Positions 50,523 through 60,149 of a DNA stretch of 64,000 bases are shown piece by piece (within the stretch, counting starts at the first letter, position 1; every line of letters starts with the position of its first letter). Under the pieces are notes generated by a model that was not told where the DNA came from, searched no databases, and saw only the letters and a list, made by a program, of their open reading frames with translations. This DNA comes from Chara braunii (taxonomy: Eukaryota; Streptophyta; Charophyceae; Charales; Characeae): NCBI GenBank assembly GCA_003427395.1, contig BFEA01000143.1:168769-232768 (forward strand). The letters run 5' to 3'. The position numbers and the translations under genes are program-made.

Positions 50523-51216
50523 ACTTCAGTTAGAAGGGAAGTAACTCTAGTATATATAAAGTAACGCAGCTCAATCCAACCAATGGCCTGAGCCCACTCT
50601 AGCCTACGTGATCATGCATGTTTGCCTATCTGTGTGCCTATTTAAATGTCTGCCGCCTTGGGTGCTTGCGTGACGCGCAAGGGCACGTATTTCAATGGAA
50701 GGCCCGAAGGGCCGGTACTCAGCCATGGTTGCGGCATCGAGGGTCGGGGCAGGGTAGATTCTCAAGTGGCGGGCAGGTTGGCACCACACCACATCGAGGT
50801 AGACGTGGCGGGTACTCGGCTCGGAGGCTGAGTAGGGGAAGGTAAAAGACCGAAATTTTCAGAACCCCCAGTACCGGAAGAAAGACAGGCACTGGACCAA
50901 GTCTCAGTGCGTGTCAGAGTCCTACCTGACACAATCATCAGTCCATTTGACCCTTCGACCTTTTCCGTCGAGGGGCATTACTACTGATCCTAATCACCAC
51001 AGCGCTCGTTATAGTAATGCGCGCACATACTTAACGAAATTTTCTCACCGATTTTTGCCCTGGTCTTAGTGACCGAGGATTTTTGCTTTCAGCATCACGC
51101 CAAGCGTGCACACCCCTTTTCGTTCCAGACTGGCTACGTCATGCTAGCTGATGCCGCCACCGTGCCTAATGCAAATACATGGCAAAATACCCTTGTAAGG
51201 GTATTTTGTCCGACAC

Positions 51217-52092
51217 CGCCGTCCCCTTGATTTTCTCACCCTCGGACAGATCCGCACCCCCGTCACCTTCCCCCCCCATACCTTCCTTCCCCACCTCTTC
51301 CGCGACTTCTACTCTTCCCGCTTACTCGCAACCGTCTACCCCCACCCATCTTTCAGCCCGCTGCCCCCACCTTCTGCTGGCATATCCTGTTGTTCAACGT
51401 TGCATGGGAGCAATGCAACATGGTAGAAGTCTACTGCGTAGCCACGGGGACAATCCAAGCTTGTCGCCACTACGAATTCTTTCGAGCGGCGCTCCTCCAC
51501 ACCCTCTCCTCCTTCTATCACGACTAGCTTGCTTCCCTCCCTCAGAGCGGCGATCACTTTCCTCGCTTCCACCGGATCATCCGATATGAGGAGCTTCCAG
51601 TAACGGTAGAAGGGATGAATCGCTACCTACCCCCACTTCCTCCCCATCGTCCCCGTGGGATCCCCTCCATGCACCGCCTCTACTGGCCCATTCCAACTAG
51701 GCGGTAGCTCCCGATCACGTGACTATTTCTCCCCCCCCCCCTCTCTCTCCATCTAATCGGTAGGGGGAAACGGCACGAATCAGTAAGCTTCGCGAAGATC
51801 ACGCCATCGACGATGACGTCAACCTACGCTCTGATTCGACGGGCAGCGATAAATTGGGGTGCAGAGCACACGGAGACCCGGCGGATAATGATGGCGTCAC
51901 CTGGACGACCATCGATGATTCCAGCAGCACGATGGCAATTGAAGATGGCGTCAACATGAGCTCTGGCTGGATCATTTGTTGAGACGCTTGGTTCCTCATG
52001 CATCACTCCGTTCTCTCTCTCCCTCTCTCCCTCTCCGCCATGACATGCAATCAGGAGATCGCATAATTTTGGAACCCCCTGCGCGTCACATA
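51217..52092 (-). pseudogene. Fragment with a conserved-looking minus-strand frame
   Basis: On the minus strand, about 51650-51336 gives HPFYRYWKLLISDDPVEARK, VIAALREGSKLVVIEGGEGV, EFVVATSLDCPRGYAVDFYH and VALLPCNVEQQDMPAEGGG. The composition and even hydrophobic spacing look protein-coding, and it is open for about 100 codons. I cannot name a family; it may be a host gene piece or a retroelement-borne fragment. The rest of the stretch to 52092 shows nothing recognisable. Confidence 0.35.
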
Positions 52093-52815
52093 TGTGACGA
52101 ACTACATCTCGAACCCGTGCTATCTTTCGTACCCTGTTTGCTTGTATCGTACCCACCCCATAAAGACCCCATTTCGTTTTTCTTGATTTCGGATGCCGCG
52201 TTTCGAAGCCCCCATCTTCCGGAAGCTTTTGTGATTCTTCGGTTCTGCTTTCTTTTCTTTTTGCACGTCGGGAAATGCATAGGAATTTACACGCACCTTA
52301 GCGAGCGCACTGGGAATTGGGCCCGGCAGTTGGGTATTCCGGGATAAGCGGAGCTTCGACGTGTCCTTTTTGTGTGTGAACGTTCTCGGTCGCGTTGGGG
52401 AAAACTCTCGGAATTTTGTGGGGATGCGAATAGGCGTATGACTTTCTTTTCCCACGTCGCTCTTCCGCGCGCGGATATGGTGATTTCAATTTTGAATTGG
52501 TTTAGGATGTAGGCAAGCTGTAATTATTTCGGCGCCTTTTTCTTTTTTTGTTGACGACGCCACGCATGCAAAGCTTTCTCCTCTCTGTCCCCCGCATCGC
52601 TCTCTCCCGCGCTCCTTTTTCCTTCCCCCTCTCTCCTCGTAACTGTTTTTCTCCCTCTCTTTCTCTCTCCCGCTCAGCTCCTTTGCGCGCCCATTTCCCC
52701 TTTCTTGATCATCTGAATCTTGGACCCGTCTTGCGCTACTTCTCGCACCTTTTCTTTTCTCGTCTTTCGAGCAAAGCTCGTGAAGTCCGGTCGATCCTTC
52801 GATTACTCTCGCCCA

Positions 52816-52870
52816 CCAATCAAACGCGGGGTACGGTAGGATCTACCTATCGCGCGATGAGTCTGATTGG
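52816..52870. promoter_or_regulatory. Dyad promoter element with inverted CCAAT boxes (unit C)
   Basis: Same 55-bp layout as units A and B with the outer CCAAT/ATTGG pair intact; the left box is CCAATCAA. The inner part equals unit B except for a few bases. Its repetition in three units argues for a real promoter element. Confidence 0.45.
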
Positions 52871-52897
52871 TTGAATTTTGAGTTTCGAAGCATCAAC

Positions 52898-53080
52898 ATG
52901 GCTTCCACGAAGCGCTCTTCTCAAAGTCTTCTCCTCCTGCTTCTCCTCTTACACTTCGACTTTCCCCCTGCATTCTCCCTCCCTTGTCGACCTCCTCGCT
53001 GCTATAAATTCCGCAAGCGCGCCCGCAAATCTCTCTTACGTTCTCGACTCTCAAGCCAGCTTCCGGGAAGCAGTGGCTAG
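52898..53080 (+). CDS. Small ORF with signal-peptide-like start (60 aa), unit C
   Basis: MASTKRSSQSLLLLLLLLHF start, PPAFSLPCRPPRCYKFRKRA middle, SQLPGSSG end; same length as in units A and B and differing from B at only a few residues. The leucine run, the cysteine pair and the basic tail are kept. The caveat is that the frame spans the TATA-like box. Confidence 0.35.
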   Translation: MASTKRSSQSLLLLLLLLHFDFPPAFSLPCRPPRCYKFRKRARKSLLRSRLSSQLPGSSG

Positions 53081-53480
53081 TCAGAATGTTTGGTGCGAGT
53101 CGGAAAGTCCTCTCGGGTTGACGATAGGCTGGCCGGTTGCAAGCTTGATCGCCACGACGGAATGTGGGATCTGGGCGAACCACATCGAGTTTTACGCCGG
53201 CGGGGTGACGATCACAGTGGTGGGAGTTAGCACGCGACGACCGGGATCGTCGGTGCGGGTATGAGGATCGATGATAGGAGTTGAGTGAGTGAATTGGCCT
53301 GGCGCCATGATTAGAATTAACGGCGAATGCGCCTTTGTTGTTGCGGACCTTTATCTCTGGCGTGAGTGTACGGCGGCAATGTCGAACTTCCTCTTTGTGG
53401 ATCTTATCCTCTTCTATCTCGGCATTCCTCCCTCGTCTCCCTCTCTCTCCTCTATCTTTGAATGGTGAAGTGTCTCGACG

Positions 53481-53484
53481 TTTG

Positions 53485-53515
<31 letters not shown>

Positions 53516-53516
53516 G

Positions 53517-53584
<68 letters not shown>
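53481..53584 (+). repeat. (CT)n microsatellite with GTCT interruptions
   Basis: About 100 nt of CT/GTCTCT repeat at the place where units A and B hold short CT tracts; it accounts for part of unit C's greater length. Confidence 0.95.
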
Positions 53585-53588
<4 letters not shown>

Positions 53589-54030
53589 GGGAATGAGTCT
53601 GCATGCTGTGTGAAAGAACTTCTTCCTGAACTCTTCCATGAGTTTCGTGGGTAGTCCCCCTATGCAAGAACCCCGTCTTCTTGTCTTGTGAACGGTGGAT
53701 GCGTGTGTACTATTCACCGATCCATCTTTTATCTCTGTGCATATCTCATTTTCGCACCTTCCACAGTGAATGTATGTATGGAGGTACGTGTCTTTTTGAG
53801 TTGATTAGACGATTGTTGTCGGGATTTTGTCCAAGAATGCAAGAGTGTTTAGATATGTAATTATGAGTGCGTTGCGCATGCCATCTGCCTTATACTGCAC
53901 GACATTTGCACATGATCCAGTTGATGGGTGTTTTCTCTCTCTCTCGTGATTGAAAAGGACTGATTGGTGGTTGCGCGAGTGTTTCCTGCTTTTCCTTGAT
54001 GACGTCTCGGAGTTTTTGCAATTGATTGAC

Positions 54031-54570
54031 ATGTGGACTGACAAGCACCCTTCGATCNGGCGTCAGCCTCCCGTACCTCCCGTATCAACACGACCTTTTC
54101 CTTACAACGAGNAAAGGACACGTGTATGTGAGTGGGACGTATGAGAAGCTGTCGCACAGATTGGCGNACGATACTACTTCCCCCCGGCAAATCGTTGTTC
54201 AGGGTTCGTAGAGGCTGGGTTTGTTATTATCGACACGCACTTTCCACCCTACTCAATATTGCTCCCCTTTAACGAGTTGATCGTCATTCCGTAGACGGCA
54301 GTAGCGCCCCATTGGCCTCGAACCCTCTACACAGAGTGCCAGCGTTTCGATCGCTACGAAGCAAAGGGTTTCCACTACCGAATACGGAGTGAAGACGAGC
54401 ATAAGAAAAGAGTCACGCGGTTGAGACCCTCCACATCAGACTCGGAACTGACCAGCGAGCGACAACGGGATTTGATACGAAAACGAGACACGCGAAGTGT
54501 GCCAAAGCCCTTCCGCTCTAAACGACGGGCCGTAGCTTGGTGGGAAGCTCGACAATATTTTTTGGATTGA
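54031..54570 (+). pseudogene. LTR-resident protein, unit C copy (two stops, full-length C terminus)
   Basis: Starts MWTDKHPSI. It has TGA at 54142-54144 (codon 38, as in B) and TAG at 54292-54294 (TGG to TAG in the PW motif). Otherwise it is open to TGA at 54568, giving 179 codons ending WWEARQYFLD. This defines the likely native C terminus, which unit A lost by deletion and unit B by a stop. The n bases at 54058, 54112 and 54167 match the unit B region. Confidence 0.55.
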
Positions 54571-54800
54571 ATTTGGATTTTTCTCTTTTCGCACGGTGCC
54601 CGAGTGCGCATTCTGCGATGCGCGAAAGCAACCAACTTACTTCATCAGACCAACACGGGGGATTTCAGTTCCATCAGTGTCCCCACACTCAATTTCCAAA
54701 AATCCTTGGCACACCCCATCTTGCTATTTTTCTGGACCTCTTTCCGCACATCTAGCACTCCGAACAAAAGACAGCACAGGGCGGGAGGTTGCGCGTCACA

Positions 54801-55026
54801 GGCATTCCCTGGTGGATAGGTTCATAGAGGGTGTGTCAGGGTATTTCATGGTGTTCCAGGGAATTCCGGGGATGCTGGACCCACTTTCCAGTTGGTGATG
54901 CTCCCCACCAACAGACTGGAGCCTTGTAACAGGCAAGGCCTCAATTCCAGGGGTTCTCTCACCACCACCAGCATAGTAGCCTTCCACAAGAATGGGTATG
55001 AAAAACAAGGACGTTGGACCCGCTGT
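54801..55026 (+). repeat. Spacer repeat between units C and D
   Basis: Nearly identical to 17428-17654 (before unit B): ggcattccctggtggatagg ... GATGCTGGACCCACTTTCCA ... ggacgttggacccgc. It contains a GGGACGCTGG-family core. Its repeated position before a TGTGAC unit suggests it travels with these units or is a favoured neighbour. Confidence 0.6.
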
Positions 55027-57425
55027 GACGAACCACTTTATGAAACCACGAGATTTTCTGCACGAAGTTGTTTGGGGAAATACGACGGGTCGAAAGGGTG
55101 AGTTGTGGGCAGACGGGTCAGGCGAACAAATTGCATGGATGTCCTCATTTCTTTTTCGTTTATCTGCTGAGAATGTCGGATCGGTGTCGGGAAGATCCTG
55201 TGCCAATGGTTGGAGAACCGCTCCTTAGCGAGCGCGAAGAATAACTCTACCATAGCTTTTTTTTTCCTTGTTCTGCCGTGAGCACTGGGAATTTTTGGCG
55301 CGATCATCGCATAGGAATAGCGTTTTGAATTTTCAATTGGTGTCGAGCCCCCACGGGCTCTCGGAATTGTTTTCTTTGGATTTTTTCCCTTGCAATTAAG
55401 ACTTAAGCTAGGAATTTAGGTGCCTTCTGGATTTTGCTGCGCGGCGCTCCTTGCTTACGCATGCCTTGCCGCGACAAGATCTGGGTTCTGACTTCTTTTT
55501 GCGCCTTAATATTGCACATAACTTTAGAAGTTTTAGCGGGTGTGATTGCAACTGTAATCTTCTTGTTTTTGATGTCCTTCGTGTTCTTCTCGCTTCTCAC
55601 CTTGACCTGATTGGTTCTTATGCCTGCATGACCGGATCGATGCGCGGGGAGTGGCTCAGTCCCCTGCGCCGCGACCCAGACATGCGGGCGTAGGCACTTC
55701 CTCTCTTCTCCTTCTCATCACTTGGGGCTAATCCCGTATACCTCGCGCAAGCGTGCACGCTGTAAATTTCGCAAGCTCGATTAGTTGTCTCTCTAAGAAT
55801 TTCGAGGTTAGCGCGATCAGTGAGGGTCGGCTAACAAGCAAGATTGTAAGGTAAGTGAGTGTGGGAGTTGGGCGATCCGACAAGCTGGTGTCGGGTATGC
55901 GGGGTTGACGTGCGGGGCCGCGACGAACTGTGGCGCACGGGCGAACCTGGCTTGCATGCTTGAACCAAGTGGGATGACAACTCTGCGTTGATACGCGACG
56001 ACGGACTGTCGGTATCGGGAACAGAGAGAGAGAGAGAGAGAGAGCGGTTGTGTTGATGCGGGATAAGGTTCTTTCTTTGTTATCTCCTTCTTCCCTTGTT
56101 CATCTGTACAATTTTGGATCCTAGTATGGCCGATTTTGTGTCACGGCCCTCCTCTTTTGAACTTCGCTTGTACATCGTCTCGGATTTTCCTTGTGATTTT
56201 ATTCGGTATGCATGCATAAAATGAATGTAAATTCCCTTTTTTTTTAGCGATCTTTTCGGATTTCTAGCTCTGTTTTGCGATGTCTGTTTCGTCTCTAACC
56301 AATGTTCACTTGCGGGAGCTATACGCTCAGAACTGATTGATGTCTGGGGTCTCATCGTTAACACTCGGGAGTGCTGTGATAAGTTGATCGTCCTTCTGCG
56401 TCACATGTAGGGCATGTTGTGATTGGTAGGACATTTGCACTTATGTTGAACGTAACCGGAACCAATCGGTTATTCTTTACGAGCACGCGCGCGCACGATC
56501 ACGATCTCGATAAAGCCGAGTCGCCACGTACGCGCTCGTCCGCGTGAGTCAGCCTTAACCCCGTGTAAGGATGCGGGGGATTCGACTTACTAGACGAACA
56601 TGGTTGTGAGATCTCCCTCCTGGGCGTCCGATTACGAAAACCTGAGGGACCCGGAATATCGCGAGTATTGGGAAGGCGAACAACTTAGACTACGGGGAAA
56701 CTTGAGAAACCCGGATTTCCCCTGTCTGACGGAGCATGACCGACTATGTGCGGGGGATTTCCACTGGGCGATAGCCAACGATCCTAGAGGCCCAGACTAC
56801 CCAAATGCGGACAATACTCAATACTACATATCCCCGGGTTTCGTCGTTATCACCACCAACTTCCCTCCCTTTCATCTCCTCCTCCCCTATCACCAACTCA
56901 CAGTGGTTCCGTGGAATTCCATAGCTCGCTATTGGCCCAACCCGCAGTGCGAGGATTGTCAGCATTACCGGGCGCGCCGAGCCTCGAGAACTACTTGACA
57001 AACTCGAACCGAAGTTATGCAGCGCTTGCACAGCCTCCGTTTACGGCCTGCCTCGGCAGAATCCGAAGCCTGTTACGAGCGGCGCCGACAACTAACCGAA
57101 CCGCGCGACCGACCCCGAAAGCGACACCAAAGGTGATGGTGACTTCCAATTTTTTTTCTGGGTTTTAAGCTGACGATATTGGGGTTCGTTGGCAGGGGCA
57201 ATGTTGTTGGGATTTTGTTGGAGACTGCAAGAGTGTTTAGATCTGTCGACTCTAGGGTTGTAGAAGAGTACCCCGGGAACGTTGGTTTGGGATGCACTGC
57301 ACCTGCCATCCGCCCTATGCTGCACGACATCTGCAGCTTTCCCGCTGTGCATAAACCACGTCTCAGTTCCGACTTCCGACTTGGGACTCCACCCCCACTT
57401 TCCTAAAATCTTTGGCACACCCCCT
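55027..57425 (+). mobile_element. Unit D: strongly diverged LTR-like unit
   Basis: Starts TGTGACGAACCACTTTATG after the spacer. It then diverges, but keeps ctgtaaatttcgcaagc (TATA region, about 55760), gacgacggactgtcgg (about 55999), the LTR-resident gene and, near its end, tccacccccactttccta with aaaatctttggcacacccc. Units A-C carry tccccacactcaatttccaa and aaaatccttggcacacccc at that position. No exact 3' end was found; the stretch after 57425 is different. Confidence 0.5.
56600..57136 (+). pseudogene. LTR-resident protein, unit D copy (one stop, 178 codons)
   Basis: Starts MVVRSPSWASDYENLRDPEY, then ISPGFVVITTNFPPFHLLLP, YHQLTVVPWNSIARYWPNPQ and CEDCQHYRARRASRTT. Then comes TGA at 56996-56998 (CGA to TGA by comparison). 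The frame continues RLHSLRLRPASAESEACYER, RRQLTEPRDRPRKRHQR and stops at 57134. Core positions (GF-V-I-T-FPP-LLP-PW-WP-C-x2-CQ, then an RRR-rich tail) equal those of units A-C, although overall identity is low. That a divergent copy keeps length and motifs is the best sign that the family was under protein-level selection. Confidence 0.55.
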
Positions 57426-58447
57426 TTCTTCGGCCCGGAATCAGGCTCAGGGGTAGGCTTGGTACCAGGGCGCTGCAAAAGGGCCGGTACCCGCCAAAAA
57501 GGCCCCCTTGGCAAGTAATTTTTTGGGGCACCGAATATGCCCAGGCCTAGGTTTGGGAGGAGGCTCCGTACCGGGGCGGTGCAAGTTTCTCGACAACGCC
57601 CGACACTTGGGAGGTTGAGGCCACAGTTGAGGCATGTGAAGTCGGGCCCAAAAATTATATAAGCCCAATTGGGCCCGGATTGGGGGGGGTTCTCACTTGC
57701 GTACGAGACATGCTCACAGTGGGAACTGGCGCACTAGCTAGCCCGCAAAGGGCTAGCTCACGAAGGCCACGCGTACAAAGGGGGAGTTTCAGTGCCGAGT
57801 CAGCGGGCGAAAAGGGACTTTTCCGGGGGGAGGAGTTCTCTCCCGACCATGCTCCAGTGCACGAAGAAGTGAAACATCGTGCGACTCTCACACAAGCGAG
57901 AAGGCGAATCGATGGGCCAATTAGGATTAGGGGGACGAGTTCCCGATCCGGGGGGCAGGGAACGTTCCTATACAGCGTACACACCAGCGAACAAGGAGGC
58001 GTCCTGATTATCGCGCGTGCTAGCTGGCGAACCGAGTAGGCATGGAGATCATCAGTCCTCGGTTCCGGGGTCGCGAACACCCTTATTGAGGATTCACGTA
58101 CTAACTAACGAGTTCAATCGTGCACCGAAAGGGCATGATCGGGAGATTCGATCAACGCACGGAGGCTACATTCCAACGACGAAACTGATTACGAGTGGAT
58201 CAATCATAGAGAGGGCATTGTGTGCTAGAGGTGCCCGAACTATGGACGGACAATGACTTCTCCCAGGGTAGATACGCAAGGTGGAATCAATCACGCACGA
58301 ATACAGAAGCAATCGAGCTGATTGAGCTCTCGCTAATTAAGTACTCAAGGACTAGAGCTCGCACTATTAGAGAGAGCTTGCGTGAGTTGGAGTATCTGGC
58401 CGCGTGCAGAGAGGCACAAAACAGAGCTCGGGTTCTGCGCGGAGGGT
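57426..58447. other. Unassigned GC-moderate sequence, one 119-codon frame
   Basis: 57430-57660 has GGCCC/CCAGG words as in the GC-rich repeats. The frame 57680-58039 (MGGVLTCVRDMLTVGTGALA) is Arg/Ser/Gly-rich, without a recognised domain. It may be chance. Confidence 0.3.
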
Positions 58448-59408
58448 ACAACATAGGATTCATGAAAACCTAACAAAATAAATTGTTAGGTTTGCACGAA
58501 ATCTATTCAAGATTATAATAGTACGTTTTTCAGGTCTCCTCCAGGAATAAAATTCTACGTGAAGTGAAACATTCGCAACAAAAAGAACAGAAAATTAATT
58601 TTTCAGAACTACTGGAGGGGGCGAGGAAAAAAGCGGTTTTTTTCATAGAAAATCACGACCTGGTGAAGCACCGTAAGTTCAAGAACTGAAATATCCAGAT
58701 TTTTTGTTATCCAAAAAAATTGTGTTTATAGTCCTATAAGATGTGTAGCACGATGAATTTATTCGGGGGTTTTCTGAACGCGCAAACATATTCTCATATT
58801 CGTGAATACGTTCGTTTGAACATGGTTTCCCATACATGTGCGAATATATTATTTTTTATTGTTTGTTTTAATTTTTTTCCTTATATTTTTATTTTAAACT
58901 CGTGTTTGGCTAAGAATTTCAAGGTGTCTCTAAGACAAAAGTTGTTTGTATTCTTGTTTTAAATGACATATATTTTTTGATAAGGGTTTTATTGTTAAGT
59001 TCAAAAGTGATTTACAGTCCTATAAATTATTTTGAGCAGAGCTTGGCTTTTACCTAACTGCGGAAACTGACTTATAGTCCTATAAATGAGTATTCACTAA
59101 AACACGTTTTTTTTTACATCTTTCAAGTTTGCTTTATCATCCTTAAAAATTACCATGTTTGAACTCTGTTTTTTGCCAATCTACTAAGAATGACTTATAG
59201 TCATATAAAAACATTTTGCAAGGAAGGGTTTTCTTGCACATTTTGAGGAACGATGGACTTTTCACTTGATTTTTTGCCTCCTTTATCGCAAAACGATTAA
59301 AAAACCTCTCTTTTTCTGTAAAAAATAACATTGTGATATTTACTTTTTCATCCTATAAGAAATGTTAGGTTTTCTCCGATTGTGAGGTTTTCACGAATCC
59401 CCTGTTGT
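58448..59408. mobile_element. AT-rich terminal-inverted-repeat element, about 960 bp
   Basis: The left end (TACAACATAGGATTCATGAA, AACCTAACA) is matched in inverse by the right end, whose complement reads TACAACAGGGGATTCGTGAA, AACCTCACA, over about 30 bp. AACCTAACA/TGTTAGGTT occurs again just inside both ends. Five copies of a TATAGTCCTATAA-type motif lie between (about 58727, 59015, 59073, 59195, 59350). Sharp AT-richness relative to flanks marks the borders. The frames are short and lysine/phenylalanine-rich; no transposase was recognised. Confidence 0.6.
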
Positions 59409-59673
59409 ACGCAGGCAGAGAGAAGCTGCGAGTGAGTTGCGCGCCTTCAGAAAGAAGTGTGGGCGGATTAGGGGGAACTAGCGAGCGGAAGCAAAGAGAG
59501 GATCACACACGAGCAACTGAGAATGTGCGTAGATTCGAGAGCGGCACGTGAGTAAAGGTAGAGAGCGAATTGCGCAGTAGTCAAAGGTGTGTGCGCGTGA
59601 GGCCATGTGCGGGAATGGAGAGGGAATCCGCTCAGATCTGAGAGGGCGCGGGCCAAGAAACAGTGTGCGCACA

Positions 59674-59678
<5 letters not shown>

Positions 59679-59728
<50 letters not shown>
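59679..59728 (+). repeat. (GA)n microsatellite
   Basis: A pure GA tract followed by an A run; it creates long frames on both strands that are not genes. Confidence 0.96.
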
Positions 59729-59731
<3 letters not shown>

Positions 59732-60149
59732 AAAAAAACAGGGGGAAGGGCACTTGAACGAACCTGGCCTCCGAAGAGCGTCAGATTCATTTATAACTAA
59801 GCTCTTGCGAATGCACGCACTGGAAAGAGTCGTGTGAGTGGCAGGCTGAGGGGTCACGCTAACGTAGGGAGGTCTAGCAGGCGCAAAGGGGATATGGAGA
59901 GAAAGCGCACGAGATTGGAAAGCTCCACGTGAGGAGAAGAAAACGCGCGGGGGGCAGAGCTGCACGGAGTGACCAGGTCGCCGACAGGGGCTGCGCGGAG
60001 CTACAACAAACGGCACGGGCAGCGTGACAACTAGGAGAGAGCTGGCGCGGAGCTGCACTAGGCAAAGCGAACATCACTCCAGCTAGATCCGCTGCGCGCG
60101 GAGCTGTGGAGGGCAGAATGAGCTCGACTAGAACCGCTGTGCACGAAAC
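59729..60149. other. Purine-rich stretch with gcggagctg repeats
   Basis: Several gcgcggagctg(c/t) words recur at about 30-60-bp spacing (59950-60170). No gene recognised. Confidence 0.35.

Larger units (their letters stand above)
49089..51216 (+). mobile_element. Duplicated 2.1-kb unit, copy 2 (cleaner sequence)
   Basis: Collinear with 24807-26937 with a few percent differences and almost no n. It begins gaatgtcgtcacaccaagtc and ends GGGTATTTTGTCCGACA, the last part again holding a near-perfect palindrome (AAAATACCCTTGT/AAGGGTATTTT, with one difference from copy 1). The left flank continues homology with the 47.7-kb piece; the right flanks of the two copies are unrelated, so the right end is a true element border. 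Confidence 0.6.
52093..54800 (+). mobile_element. Unit C: LTR-like unit (2.71 kb), third copy
   Basis: Starts TGTGACGAACTACATCTC and ends GGTTGCGCGTCACA variant (GGTTGCGCGTCACA at 54788-54800), collinear with A and B; the CT tract at 53481-53584 adds length. It has the dyad CCAAT block (52816-52870, left box CCAATCAA), a TATA-like box (53003-53008), the 60-codon ORF and a broken LTR-resident gene. The preceding bases (ctgcgcgtcacata) look like another LTR end, so C may follow a lost partner. No primer site follows; instead a 226-bp spacer leads to unit D. Confidence 0.6.

Noticed and set aside
59468-60058. 196-codon minus-strand frame with a Leu-Ser run
   Set aside because: It depends on the GA microsatellite; the flanking parts have no conserved pattern.
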